From assembly GCF_001187725.1 (NCBI RefSeq), contig NZ_LGIQ01000011.1, positions 186,001 through 250,000 on the forward strand: a stretch of 64,000 nucleotides of DNA, in the 5' to 3' direction. The notes below the pieces were generated by a model. The model was not told where the DNA came from. It was given only the letters and a program-made list of their open reading frames with translations, and searched no databases. Source of the DNA: Brevibacillus reuszeri. Lineage in GTDB: Bacteria; Bacillota; Bacilli; Brevibacillales; Brevibacillaceae. Below, piece after piece: positions 35,369-43,898 of the stretch. The number at the start of each line of letters is the position of its first letter. Position 1 is the first letter of the stretch. The translations under genes and the position numbers were made by a program.

Positions 35369-36718
35369 TTACATGTCTTTGAGAACAGGGGCTACTTTTC
35401 GATAGCCATTGGACTTCACGTAGCCGACGATGACTCCGATCAGCACCCACGCGAATCCTACAGTGAAAGTCATACGGTCAAAGCCGGACCAGACGTATCC
35501 TGTAATGAGAAGCCCGATGAAGGGAGTTAGCGCGTAGATGAGGAACCCCTTTACTCCACGTCGCTTCTTCTTGCCGTAGAAATAGACAATGATAGTGACA
35601 TTCAACATCATAAAGGCCGTGATCGCCCCAAATGTCACGAACTTGTACAACGTCTCTATCGAGAGGCAAAACGTCACCACGATGGAAAGCAGCGCACAGA
35701 AGATCGTGGCATTCACAGGCGTTTGAAATTTGGGATGGATTTTCGCCAGCACCTGCGCAAAAGGCAGCAGATTTTCCCGGCTCATCGAATAGAGCACTCG
35801 CGCTGTCGCCGACTGTACATTCAGCGTGACCGCAATCCCTACGGCAATCACATTGATCAGAATCAAAATTGTGTAGAAAACAGGTCCTCCCGCTTCTCGT
35901 GCGATTTCGAAAAAGCCCATGTCCGGGTTCAATGTCTCATACTTCGGATGAATCAAGGCAGCCATGTACACTTGAATGAAAAACAGTATGCCGCTGAGCA
36001 AAATGGATAAAACCGTTGCCTTACCGACCGTCTTCACCGGATCGCGAGCTTCTTCGGCCAGTGTGCTTATGCCATCAAAGCCTAGAAAACCGAGTACGGC
36101 AATCGATGTCGCTGTCGCGATAAAGCCAAAGTCTACATGGTCTGCCTGAAAAAGTGGCGCCAGACTTAATCCTCCCATACCGTTTCCATCCACCAGCACA
36201 AACTTGACAGCGAACCCCAGGAACACGACCAAGGTGATGATTTGCATCCAGAACATCAGAAGATTAGCCCGGGCTGTCATCGTAATCCCTCTGACATTGA
36301 TCAATGTGTTGCAGACTACGAAAATGAGTGTCCAGACGAAAGCAGGCACCTGTGGCAGAATCCCTGCCATCCACACACCAGCAAAGGCATATAACAACGC
36401 TGGACACAGGATGTAGTCTGCCAGGATCAGCCATCCTGCGATAAAGCCCACATGCGGATTCATTCCGCGGCTCACGTAAGAATAAACGGAGCCAGCATAC
36501 GGAAACTCCTTGCTCATGTGGCTGTAGCTGAATGCCGTGAACATCAAGGCGATGACTCCGATACAGTAGACAAGCGGTACCATGCCAAAGCTCTGCTGTG
36601 CGACGGCTCCATAGACTTGCATCGGCGCAAGCGGAGCCATGAAGACCATGCCGTAGATGACCAGATCCTTAAACGTAAGTGTTCGCCTTAATTCTTGTTT
36701 GTACTGACTGCTGTCCAA
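35369..36718 (-). CDS. APC-family permease, PuuP-like (second copy)
   Basis: 449 residues, about twelve helices. It is clearly related along its length to the permease at 7175-8563: TFKDLVIYGMVFMAPLAPMQ, GFIAGWLILADY and SIAVLGFLGFDGISTLAEE. The start is TTG with GGGGGAG six bases upstream. It is the first gene of a unit with the SDR, and lies directly downstream of a two-component system on the same strand. The likely role is uptake of an amino acid or amine sensed by that system. Confidence 0.9.
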   Translation of the reverse strand: MDSSQYKQELRRTLTFKDLVIYGMVFMAPLAPMQVYGAVAQQSFGMVPLVYCIGVIALMFTAFSYSHMSKEFPYAGSVYSYVSRGMNPHVGFIAGWLILADYILCPALLYAFAGVWMAGILPQVPAFVWTLIFVVCNTLINVRGITMTARANLLMFWMQIITLVVFLGFAVKFVLVDGNGMGGLSLAPLFQADHVDFGFIATATSIAVLGFLGFDGISTLAEEARDPVKTVGKATVLSILLSGILFFIQVYMAALIHPKYETLNPDMGFFEIAREAGGPVFYTILILINVIAVGIAVTLNVQSATARVLYSMSRENLLPFAQVLAKIHPKFQTPVNATIFCALLSIVVTFCLSIETLYKFVTFGAITAFMMLNVTIIVYFYGKKKRRGVKGFLIYALTPFIGLLITGYVWSGFDRMTFTVGFAWVLIGVIVGYVKSNGYRKVAPVLKDM

Positions 36719-36883
36719 GTCGAACTCCCCCTTTATGCTAAGAAATAAGAAGTAGTACTTTTCTCATCTTAGCTCTCTATCAGAAAATTTCGAAATGGAT
36801 TCAGTCGAGACAGGAGCCCTTTTGTCTGTACGGACTGATCTTGACAACCAAAAACAGCGAGCCATGAAGACACGCTTCCTTTT

Positions 36884-37621
36884 CTATAACCACTTCTTTA
36901 GATTGTTCCAGTAAGAGACGATATCCTGTTTCTTTTCCTCCGCGATAAGAGCATGTTTGCCTTCCTTCCCCTTCTGAAAGTAAATACTGCTGCCCTCGAT
37001 ATGGCTGATTTTCTTCAGATTCACCAGAAAGGACCGATGAGTCAGGTAAAAATTGCAATCTTGCAAGTAGCTTTCATACACCTTGATCGGTATTTTCGTT
37101 TCATAAACTTCATTTAGGGTGTGCACGAAAATTGTCCGATTGATCGATTCGATATACAGAATTTCCTCCGGGGTCATCTGATGAATCTCTTCGCAAAAAA
37201 TAGGGACAAAAAGACCACCCGCCTCCATAAACCTTTGGTAGGCAATATGGTTCTGCAGTTTTTCGATGGCTTGTCTAAGACGTTTTTCGGTATATGGCTT
37301 CTCAACGATATCCACAATCCCCAGATCATAAGTGACACTAGCATGCGGAGCCATTCCAGTAATAAGGATGGTAGGAAGATTCACCCCTCTCAACTTCAAG
37401 ATGGAGTAGCTCTCCAGTCCCCCTCTGCCCTCTCCCAGATGGATGTCTATGATCATCGCTGATAGATTCCGCGTAAGCGTCGCCAAGGAGATGAGCTCAT
37501 CTCCGGTACTAGCCTTGCCGACAATCCGTATATGCTGAAACGGGGCTAGGTACTCCTCTAACAACTCCTGCTGCAGCTCATCATCTTCTGCAATTAACAC
37601 GTCAATCTGCTGCTTTCGCAT
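36884..37621 (-). CDS. LytTR-family response regulator
   Basis: About 245 residues. The receiver domain has acidic EDDE at the start, phospho-acceptor Asp in MIIDIHLGEG near 57 and Lys in VEKPY near 108. The C-terminal LytTR DNA-binding domain reads EEILYIESINRTIFVH, then FYLTHRSFLVNLKKI. ATG 37621 has GGGGGA ten bases upstream; a GTG three codons earlier is the alternative. It follows the kinase by 17 bases. The likely target is the permease-SDR unit just downstream. Confidence 0.92.
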   Translation of the reverse strand: MRKQQIDVLIAEDDELQQELLEEYLAPFQHIRIVGKASTGDELISLATLTRNLSAMIIDIHLGEGRGGLESYSILKLRGVNLPTILITGMAPHASVTYDLGIVDIVEKPYTEKRLRQAIEKLQNHIAYQRFMEAGGLFVPIFCEEIHQMTPEEILYIESINRTIFVHTLNEVYETKIPIKVYESYLQDCNFYLTHRSFLVNLKKISHIEGSSIYFQKGKEGKHALIAEEKKQDIVSYWNNLKKWL

Positions 37622-37638
37622 ATACCCCACTTCCCCCG

Positions 37639-38979
37639 TTATTGTCTATCCGCGATTGATAGTAGTATGGAAAAGCATGTTTTTCCCCTTGCGGATGTGA
37701 TGTACATTTCCCCCGCGTATTTATCGACGACTCCTCGGACGATATCAAGACCGTATCCGCGTGCTTTCCCCGTGTCGGTTTCTTTTGTAGTGAAACCAGC
37801 CTCCGTGAGCTTGTTTATAACCTCAGGGGCTAGCGTTGGCCCTGTATTTTCCACCATGAATTGATAGGTATTACCCACTTTTTGCATCGTAAGGGAAATC
37901 CTTTTTTCCCCCCTCTTATCTTCATCGGCAGCCTCGATTGCATTGTCAAGAAGATTGGAGAGAATCTTGATCAAATCGGAGGAAAGAACGCCAGCGAAGG
38001 TCTCATCCGGCGGAATATGAAAGTCCATCTCGATGTTTTTGCACCGCGCATTCTCCGCTTTGGAATGCAGCAGCACCAACAATGCAGGGTTGGCTACCTG
38101 CTCCGACAGCGTGACAGCCTGTATATCAGCCTGCAATCCTCGCAAATACTCCTGAGCTCGGTCCACCTTTTTTAATTCCAAGAGACCAAAAAGAACCTGC
38201 AAGTGATTGGCAAAATCGTGCCTGATCGACTGAATAGATGTGAGAATGGCACGGAATTCCCGCTGGAAGGTTTGCTCGGAATCACCGACAGCCCTTAGCG
38301 TCTCTCGCTGATACCACCTGCGTATCAACGTATAGCTGACCACGATTAATATCAAAACAACCAGATTGGCCGCAAAGTGAAAAAGGCTGTTATGCAAAGC
38401 ATTCGCTTCAATTTGCTCCAGCAATTCTACGCCGATGTCAATGCCCACAATCCCGACCAGTTGACCCGATGCATTGACCAAAGGTGCACCTGCTGTCATG
38501 TAGACACCGTATTTGGGGTCGTGAATAATACCCGTATGAAACGTGTCGCCTTGATAAGCTGGCTGAACTTCATCCATGGTCAGCGTACACAGTTCTCCAA
38601 TGTATGTCTGGGCGCTATCTCGCGGCGACAGCCCATTGATCATGACACGGCTGTTTCCCTGTGCATCCATAATGACAAGATACACATGCTTCGCACCGAT
38701 TTTTATCCGATAATCATTAAGGAATTGATGCAATGCGATATAGTCTGTACTTTCTTCCGTCGGCTTCTGCAAAAATCTTTCAAAGCCGGGTACATCAACT
38801 TCCCGTGCGATATCGGCCGCAGTCTTCATGCTCTGAGTCGAAATCGCTATTTCTACGGTGCGAATCGTACTATCGTAGCTTAGTAAAATATTCGTAAACA
38901 TGAAACCTAGGCTCAAAATGATCGCGACGATTAGAATGATTCTGACCTTGTTTTTGGTTCGCGCATAGATTGCTATCAT
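37639..38979 (-). CDS. Membrane sensor histidine kinase, Spo0B/AgrC-like type
   Basis: 446 residues. A first helix (VRIILIVAIILSLGFMFTNI) and an extracellular dCache-like sensor of about 150 residues (VYMTAGAPLVNASGQLVGIV) are followed by a second helix (LVVLILIVVSYTLI). The phosphorylated His is in IRHDFANHLQVLFGLLEL near residue 255, the Spo0B-type HxxxN form. The ATPase domain has LSNLLDNAIEAADED and GYGLDIVRGVVDKY. It is paired with the LytTR regulator. The dCache sensor suggests detection of small molecules such as amino acids or amines outside the cell. Confidence 0.93.
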   Translation of the reverse strand: MIAIYARTKNKVRIILIVAIILSLGFMFTNILLSYDSTIRTVEIAISTQSMKTAADIAREVDVPGFERFLQKPTEESTDYIALHQFLNDYRIKIGAKHVYLVIMDAQGNSRVMINGLSPRDSAQTYIGELCTLTMDEVQPAYQGDTFHTGIIHDPKYGVYMTAGAPLVNASGQLVGIVGIDIGVELLEQIEANALHNSLFHFAANLVVLILIVVSYTLIRRWYQRETLRAVGDSEQTFQREFRAILTSIQSIRHDFANHLQVLFGLLELKKVDRAQEYLRGLQADIQAVTLSEQVANPALLVLLHSKAENARCKNIEMDFHIPPDETFAGVLSSDLIKILSNLLDNAIEAADEDKRGEKRISLTMQKVGNTYQFMVENTGPTLAPEVINKLTEAGFTTKETDTGKARGYGLDIVRGVVDKYAGEMYITSARGKTCFSILLSIADRQ

Positions 38980-39084
38980 AGAGGACAGTACCTTTCCGAA
39001 CAGTCATAGCAAGTGTCAATTTTCCTCATTCTATCATGAAAAGAACAGGAATGACCGGGAGATAATCGGAAATATCTGAAATCA

Positions 39085-39165
39085 GGTGCAATCGTGACAC
39101 CGATGGCATTAGCCACCTCAAAGCGCTCCGGCCGGATTACCTCTGATACTCCCTGTAGCCTCTTA
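39085..39165 (-). pseudogene. Short fragment resembling hydantoinase/oxoprolinase
   Basis: On the minus strand a stretch reads LQGVSEVIRPERFEVANAIG, which matches a conserved segment of hydantoinase/oxoprolinase proteins (VIRPEHYEVANAIG type). The matching stretch is only about 27 codons, with nothing recognisable on either side. It looks like the remnant of a lost gene between the sensor kinase and an R1 element. Confidence 0.4.
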
Positions 39166-39216
39166 TTCTTTAAAGTACACATGAGGCTTACCACCTTCCC
39201 CACGCTATCCTGTCCA

Positions 39217-39292
39217 TAGTTATAAAACGGCAGCCATTTGTGAAGGCTGCCGTTTTTCATGTGTATGAAGCTCTTGACCCCGTTGCAAATGC
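39217..39292. repeat. R1 element, divergent copy
   Basis: AAACGGCAGCC/GGCTGCCGTTT is a perfect 11-base stem with a 9-base loop, then CATGTGTATGAAGCTCTTGACCCCGTTGC. Same order and strand as the other copies. Confidence 0.7.
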
Positions 39293-39385
39293 AACTTGAT
39301 TTGCGTGCATAATCAGTTGATGCTAACTCAGAGAAACACGGAGTTGACATTCTCTTTATGTTTATAGATGCTTTTATTCAGGCTT

Positions 39386-39505
39386 CTAGGCTTTTGTCGG
39401 TTGTGCGGAAAGACCCATTATATCTGTGGAACCAAATAATAGTAATGCCACTAAAATAATAATGAGTATGATTTCCGAGAAAGCTTCTCCATCAAAATTT
39501 ATCAT
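39386..39505 (-). CDS. Small hydrophobic protein of 39 residues
   Basis: Starts MINFDGEAFS, then a single hydrophobic helix (IILIIILVALLLFG) and a short polar tail. AAGGGTG lies eight bases before the ATG, an excellent site. The layout resembles YjcZ-type sporulation micro-proteins but the sequence is not a clear member. It lies 35 bases after the repeat-rich protein on the same strand, so the two are likely one unit. Confidence 0.6.
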   Translation of the reverse strand: MINFDGEAFSEIILIIILVALLLFGSTDIMGLSAQPTKA

Positions 39506-39540
39506 TACGAATTCACCCTTTTCATTTCTTAAAATGCTCA

Positions 39541-40041
39541 TCATTTGTCCATTTTCTTTTTAAGCGCATGAATAATATCATCCACGGTCATATTTCCATT
39601 TTCATTCAGGAATTTCAGCATATTATCTACATTTTCATTGCCCACATCGCCCAGTGTAATGTACTTTCCTGTTAAGCTGACAATCATCGTGGCTTGTCTA
39701 AACAATTGAACAGCATCTACTCTTAACTTACCAGTTAAAAGAAGAACTGCCACAAGAAATTCTAAATTATTGCCGTTCAAGCAATGTGAAATTGATGAAC
39801 CATTGGTTGTCTGTTTCTTCTTTCCATTATTTGATGAACCATTGGTTGTCTGTTTCTTTTTTTCATTATTTGATGAACGATTATTGTTTGACTGTTTCTT
39901 TTTTCCATTATTTGATGAACGATTATTGTTTGACTGTTTCCTTTTTCCATTATTTGATGAACGATTATTGTTTGACTGTTTCTTTTCTGCATGATTTGAT
40001 GAATTTTGTGATGGCGGATTATTTTCTTGAAAGGAATCCAT
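39541..40041 (-). CDS. Repeat-rich protein with Asn/Lys/Ser tandem repeats, possible spore-coat-type protein
   Basis: 166 residues. The N-terminal half (about 16-83) is five tandem repeats of SSNNGKKKQSNNNR (14 residues), shortening to SSNNGKKKQTTNG. The basis is near-perfect 42- and 36-base DNA repeats at about 39800-39985. The C-terminal domain of about 80 residues is well structured (LLLTGKLRVDAVQLFRQATM, then DNMLKFLNENGNMTVDDI). No family is recognised. Low-complexity basic repeats plus a compact domain recall spore coat or surface proteins. GGGAGGAAG precedes the ATG. Confidence 0.72.
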   Translation of the reverse strand: MDSFQENNPPSQNSSNHAEKKQSNNNRSSNNGKRKQSNNNRSSNNGKKKQSNNNRSSNNEKKKQTTNGSSNNGKKKQTTNGSSISHCLNGNNLEFLVAVLLLTGKLRVDAVQLFRQATMIVSLTGKYITLGDVGNENVDNMLKFLNENGNMTVDDIIHALKKKMDK

Positions 40042-40221
40042 TTATTCTTCCTCCCACCTAGCATCGTAATCACTTATACATATCGGTGTGAGGTGAGTCT
40101 GTAAACTATGATTTTGCAAGTTTCACCCTTTAGTACAAGACAAATCCAGCAAGTATTCACACTGACTTTTTCATACAACATTTGTATTCAAAGTACCGAT
40201 TTATTGTGCTTGGTAAAATTT

Positions 40222-40280
40222 TATGAATGCATTAAACGGCCCTTTAGTTCAGCCGGAGCCACTATCTTTAAAAGTACCAG
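40222..40280. repeat. Degenerate R1 element next to the recombinase remnant
   Basis: GCATTAAACGGCCCTTTAGT, TCAGCCGGAGCC, then ACTATC parallels the left half and flank of the copy at 33639 (CATTAAACTGCCCTTAGCTT). The hairpin and right end are decayed. Confidence 0.45.
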
Positions 40281-40309
40281 TTATATAATTCCCGTCGACG
40301 TTCCCCACG

Positions 40310-40452
40310 TTATTGAGCGTAGATGTGCGCTGTTGAAACCTTATCGTGACCCAGCATACTCTGAATAAAATCTAACGAGGCACCATTTTCAAGTAAGTGA
40401 CAAGCATACGTGTAACGGTACCGATGAGGATAAACGCTTCTTTTTAATCGGA
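40310..40452 (-). pseudogene. C-terminal remnant of a tyrosine recombinase (phage/Xer-type integrase)
   Basis: A minus-strand frame of about 47 codons reads VYPHRYRYTYACHLLENG, then LDFIQSMLGHDKVSTAHIYA and stop. This is box II of tyrosine recombinases: the HxxR region (here HRYR), the LGH histidine and the catalytic Tyr in IYA. The catalytic core upstream is absent and the frame meets the DUF2809 gene, so only the last part survives. It is the only recombinase trace in the window and borders a degenerate R1 element. Confidence 0.8.
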
Positions 40453-40463
40453 CATCGCCAAAA

Positions 40464-40883
40464 TCATGAGCGTTTACGCCAAGGCCATGCCAGGTCGAGC
40501 AGGGAAGAGGCAGCAATTCCCGCAGTGTACCGCACGAGGTCCGCCGCCAAAAAGCCTTTTCCTAATACCAACGCCCCAAGGGTTGTGTTCCGGAGGTAAT
40601 TGATCCAACCGGCCTGATACAATTGGCTGCCCTCGATTGCAAAGCAAAAAGCGACGCTGCACCACAGCGCGAAAGAAATCTTTTTATGCGCAAAATAAGT
40701 GCGAAAGCCAAAGTAAATCATGCACGCCCATAATGCATCACCAAAATGCTCAGCTACAAAGACAGGCAATACATTGGCGAACGCTCTGGACCCTAAGCCC
40801 AAAGCCATGGCAGCAAAAACGGCCACGATATAGACGCCCCTGGCCCTCCATAGATGCGTGGAGCGTTCGTTACATGTGCTCAT
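40464..40883 (-). CDS. DUF2809 small membrane protein
   Basis: About 139 residues, four hydrophobic helices. It has ALGLGSRAFANVLPVF, FGDALWACMIYFGFR, the conserved AFCFAIEGSQLYQAGWINYL and LGKGFLAADLVRYTAGIAA, all typical of DUF2809, a family of unknown function. ATG 40883 is chosen because an upstream frame extension has no family match. The ribosome site is weak. It overlaps nothing but abuts the recombinase remnant. Confidence 0.85.
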   Translation of the reverse strand: MSTCNERSTHLWRARGVYIVAVFAAMALGLGSRAFANVLPVFVAEHFGDALWACMIYFGFRTYFAHKKISFALWCSVAFCFAIEGSQLYQAGWINYLRNTTLGALVLGKGFLAADLVRYTAGIAASSLLDLAWPWRKRS

Positions 40884-41065
40884 AGATATCGCCCAATCAG
40901 CACTTCCATTCGGCTTTGTGCATACACCATCAATCTTCCTCTTTTCTTTATTATTCTTTTGATTAAGGTAATTTCTGAAAAGCAAGCTGACATAGAGTCC
41001 TTTGGAAAGAGAATATGAAAAAACAAGCCTACCCCTTCTCATCCACGGGATAGACTTGAATTAAA

Positions 41066-41575
41066 CTATTTCACCAAAGCCCAGTAAATCATCTCGTCAT
41101 CTCTTCCTACTTCTTTAAAATCCATTTTTTCTAACACTTTTGCGGAATCGATATTCGCAAGCAAGCATCTAGCTGTAATTTTGTTAACCTCAGGCTGTGA
41201 GAACGCCCAATCCACTAACCCTTGAGCCGCTTCAATCCCATACCCTTTTTTTCGAGCAGAAGCAACAATTCCATAACCAATATCTACTTCTCCAGCTTCA
41301 TTTGGTCGTCCTTTGAAGCCGGCATCACCGATGATACTCAACGTATCTTTTCGAATAATCATCCATGACTCGAATCCGGTCGGTTCGTCTACCAAATCTA
41401 GCGCTGCCACTATTTTGGGGATTGTCTCCAAAGTGTCCTCATCAGGAAAGCCATCTCCGAAACTGAGTCCCATCTTGACTAATTCCTCATCGTCCCCTTG
41501 TAAAATCGAGGTGGCCATCGTTTTTGTAAATGGAAGTAACAGGAGTCTGTTTGTTTGTATACGTTTCTCATTCAT
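41066..41575 (-). CDS. GNAT family N-acetyltransferase (RimJ/RimL-like)
   Basis: A 169-residue acetyltransferase. It begins with QTNRLLLLPFT, has IGDAGFKGRPNEAGEVDIGY and the acetyl-CoA loop ARKKGYGIEAAQGLVDWA near residue 113. It then has LLANIDSAKVLEKMDFKEV. Substrate unknown. AAAAGG lies about 12 bases before the ATG. It stands alone between intergenic regions. Confidence 0.9.
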   Translation of the reverse strand: MNEKRIQTNRLLLLPFTKTMATSILQGDDEELVKMGLSFGDGFPDEDTLETIPKIVAALDLVDEPTGFESWMIIRKDTLSIIGDAGFKGRPNEAGEVDIGYGIVASARKKGYGIEAAQGLVDWAFSQPEVNKITARCLLANIDSAKVLEKMDFKEVGRDDEMIYWALVK

Positions 41576-41810
41576 TTGTAACTACGTCCTTTTTTCAAGA
41601 TTGGCAATGGATTAGACTTTATCGTCTTCTCTGAAAGGTTCTTATTCCTACACCTCGAGTTTCGTCTAATTCTAATTGCTTACCATTGCACATCTTTATA
41701 CATAGTTACTCTTTGACACATCTTTCATTTTATCAAAAAAGGATGCAAATGAAAATTTTTATCATCATAAACAGACCAAACTGAGTCGATCCTGGCTGCA
41801 GGAGAATCCT

Positions 41811-42242
41811 TTAGTCGAACAATCCCCTACGAAGTAGATTCGCTGTGATCGGTTCTCGCCCAATTTCTCTCGCCCATACAGACAACTGACCAATGTGATG
41901 TATTTCGTGAGCAATGACGTGACGCATGATTTCTCCATGCTTATATGTTATCCATTCACCATTATCCCGTAGAATAGTCAGCTCATTACGTTCCATCTCT
42001 GATGTCCATGACGTAACAAATGGCTCCACTTCTGCATGAAGCTGTATTGATAAATCTCGCACCTGCCTCAGACTTCTGTGCGCCTCGAAGGGCTCTTGTT
42101 CAAATGCTGCCTTTCCTTGCAATACGCTGTTAATCCAACTATATTCCCAATAAGTGATGTGAAACAGTGTTTTTAAGATTCCGCCAACACCGCCAATTCG
42201 AGCTTTAAGCAATTCATCTTCAGGTACGTCTTCACACCAAGC
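41811..42242 (-). pseudogene. 5'-truncated DinB-family gene
   Basis: The open frame reads AWCEDVPEDELLKARIGGVG, continuing ILKTLFHITYWEYSWI. The DinB metal-ligand His lies in MRHVIAHEIHHIGQLS, also typical. The first about 16 residues of the family are missing: a TAG at 42245-42243 abuts the homologous part and no ATG with a ribosome site follows; the next possible start is a TTG at 42212. DinB/YfiT proteins are four-helix metal-binding proteins, often thiol transferases. This copy is probably non-functional. Confidence 0.7.
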
Positions 42243-42286
42243 CTATTCTATCCTCTTACTTTTCACGGACACCTTTTTACGTATCG

Positions 42287-42616
42287 CTATAATTGATTCG
42301 AATAACGCTCCATCAGTTTTGTTTTATGCGAATTAAAGATGTCCTCAAGTGGGATATCGTACTTGTTTGCAATTACAATAAGATTACCAAGAACATCGCC
42401 AAGCTCCCCCACTAACTCTTGTTTCAATTCTTCTGCTGTCCCGACAGTTTCATCCGGGCGGTCTCTTCCTATTTCTAACGCTCTGATCGCTCTTGCTACC
42501 TCGCCTGTTTCTTCTGCGAGAAATCCGATACGCATAAAGATATCAAGTTTAGACCAGCCTCTTGTTTCATAATATTCTTTTACCCAACTTTGAAATTCTG
42601 TAAGATCCACAGTCAT
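42287..42616 (-). CDS. MazG-like nucleotide pyrophosphohydrolase
   Basis: About 109 residues of the all-alpha NTP pyrophosphohydrolase fold, which hydrolyses (d)NTPs or related nucleotides. Metal-binding motifs are FLAEETGEVARAIRAL near residue 32 and LVGELGDVLGNLIVIAN near 70, the EExxE and ExxD pair of MazG. The start is ATG 42616 (MTVDLTEF); GTG two codons later has better spacing from GGGAGG and may be used instead. Single gene. Confidence 0.9.
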   Translation of the reverse strand: MTVDLTEFQSWVKEYYETRGWSKLDIFMRIGFLAEETGEVARAIRALEIGRDRPDETVGTAEELKQELVGELGDVLGNLIVIANKYDIPLEDIFNSHKTKLMERYSNQL

Positions 42617-42649
42617 TCCCTCCCATTCTTTAGATATTTTAACAAAATA

Positions 42650-42678
42650 CAAAAAAACCGGCACCAACGCCGGTTTCT
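42650..42678 (-). terminator. Terminator of the secreted protein gene at 42704
   Basis: AAACCGGC/GCCGGTTT, an 8-base stem with a 6-base loop, followed by a run of U on the minus strand. Confidence 0.9.
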
Positions 42679-42703
42679 GTTCATCCTATTTACACGAGTC
42701 GTA

Positions 42704-43651
42704 CTATTTTTCACTCGTCGGAATTGACTTGCCGATCCTCGATTGCAATGCCTCCAGTACCTTCAGCCACTCCGTGCCCTCGGCTGAATCTTCTTTACCT
42801 GCATAAGGATGCTCACTTGGGTACATCGCGTAAAACGTTCCCAGCTTGTTTTCTCCGATCTTTTTGATGAACGGATGCTCTTGGTAGTAAGGGAGCTTTT
42901 CTTGTTCTTTGCTCAAGCGGATTACTGCCCCAAGCGGCATCTCTGTATTAGCCACGGTGTCCTTGTAGGAGAAAAGGATACATGACGGGTTTCCTTCTTC
43001 ATTTTTGCAGGTCGATTGCTCGATTTTTATTTTGTTCATGATCGTCTCTGGCAATTGAATACGATATCCAATGGTGCTGTCGTACGTTTTCATCGTGATG
43101 AAATTTTTTTCGATCACAGGCTCATTGATCGACTCTGGGGTATTCCAAATGCCGACTGACTTCTCTGAGGCAGGAGCCACACTTTGTATAAACCATTGGT
43201 TCCCGATCTTCGCTACGCCTACTATCGCTCGGTCTGTCCCGTACTTGCCTGTAGACGTCATTAGCTCAAAGTCGACCTCATACTTATCCTTGGCAGCCTC
43301 TGGTCCGCTGACGATTTTATAGCCCTCCACCCATGGACTGGAGGCGCCGGTTGCCCAATGAAAGCTCTCAAACGATTGCTTTGCTCCTGCTTTTGCCTGT
43401 TCTGTGAAAAGTGCATACTGCAGCGCACCGCTTCTCATTTGAACCGCTTTTGCCCACAGCTGGACGGTCTCTTCTGCCGTTTGAGGAACGATGCTTGCCT
43501 CCAGCATCTTCAACTGTTCTTGCAGTGAGGATGCACTCGCTGCTTGATTCTCCCCTGCATGCGCGACGCTTGGCTTTTGTGTCAAAGGTGTCAACAAATA
43601 CGTCGTCAAGCCCAAGACTAGTACCATTCCGAGCACCATTGTTTTTTTCAT
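42704..43651 (-). CDS. Secreted protein of unknown function
   Basis: 315 residues. The signal peptide is MKKTMVLGMVLVLGLTTYLL, then a VAHA-G cleavage site. A coiled region (LQEQLKMLEASI) follows, then an NTF2-like or anti-sigma-like region with AVQMRSGALQYALFTEQAK. Similar N-terminal layouts occur in Bacillales exported proteins with a DUF4829-like fold. A C-terminal beta-rich domain has IGYRIQLPETIMNKI. ATG 43651 has GGGAGAG eight bases upstream. No catalytic motif seen. Confidence 0.8.
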   Translation of the reverse strand: MKKTMVLGMVLVLGLTTYLLTPLTQKPSVAHAGENQAASASSLQEQLKMLEASIVPQTAEETVQLWAKAVQMRSGALQYALFTEQAKAGAKQSFESFHWATGASSPWVEGYKIVSGPEAAKDKYEVDFELMTSTGKYGTDRAIVGVAKIGNQWFIQSVAPASEKSVGIWNTPESINEPVIEKNFITMKTYDSTIGYRIQLPETIMNKIKIEQSTCKNEEGNPSCILFSYKDTVANTEMPLGAVIRLSKEQEKLPYYQEHPFIKKIGENKLGTFYAMYPSEHPYAGKEDSAEGTEWLKVLEALQSRIGKSIPTSEK

Positions 43652-43826
43652 CGTGCAAACTCTCCCATCCATTATCTAGGTTGTAAGTGTGTACCCTTTT
43701 CCTTTTCATGGATAATGACGTAAGAGCGCACAAATCGTAACAGATTTCGATAAAATTTTTTTGATAAAAATTTTAGCAAACAAAAACAGGCGAGCAGAAA
43801 CATGTTTTCCATCACGAACACATTAG

Positions 43827-43855
43827 TTGTGGGGGGAAAAGTCTTTCGATACAAT
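43827..43855 (+). promoter_or_regulatory. Sigma-A-type promoter for the VOC gene
   Basis: TTGTGG, 17 bases, TACAAT, about 43 bases before the TTG start at 43899. The -10 is good and the -35 is weak. An AT dyad AAAATTTTT near 43755 lies upstream. Confidence 0.5.
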
Positions 43856-43898
43856 GAGGAAAGGATGAATCGTATACGAGAAATAGGGAGGGAATCAC

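Noticed and set aside
36719-36883. LytTR direct-repeat binding sites before the second permease
   Set aside because: No convincing pair of spaced LytTR repeats could be seen by eye, so no site is reported.
38976-39350. 124-codon minus-strand frame
   Set aside because: It runs through an R1 hairpin and has no ribosome site; only an internal 27-codon stretch resembles a real protein, annotated as a fragment.
39800-39990. Regular 36/42-base repeats resembling a CRISPR array
   Set aside because: Repeat lengths are multiples of three, there are no unique spacers, and they encode in-frame SSNNGKKKQ repeats in a gene with a good ribosome site; no cas genes.
40884-41043. N-terminal extension of the DUF2809 protein
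   Set aside because: The extension is polar and unmatched to the family; the conserved region begins after ATG 40883.
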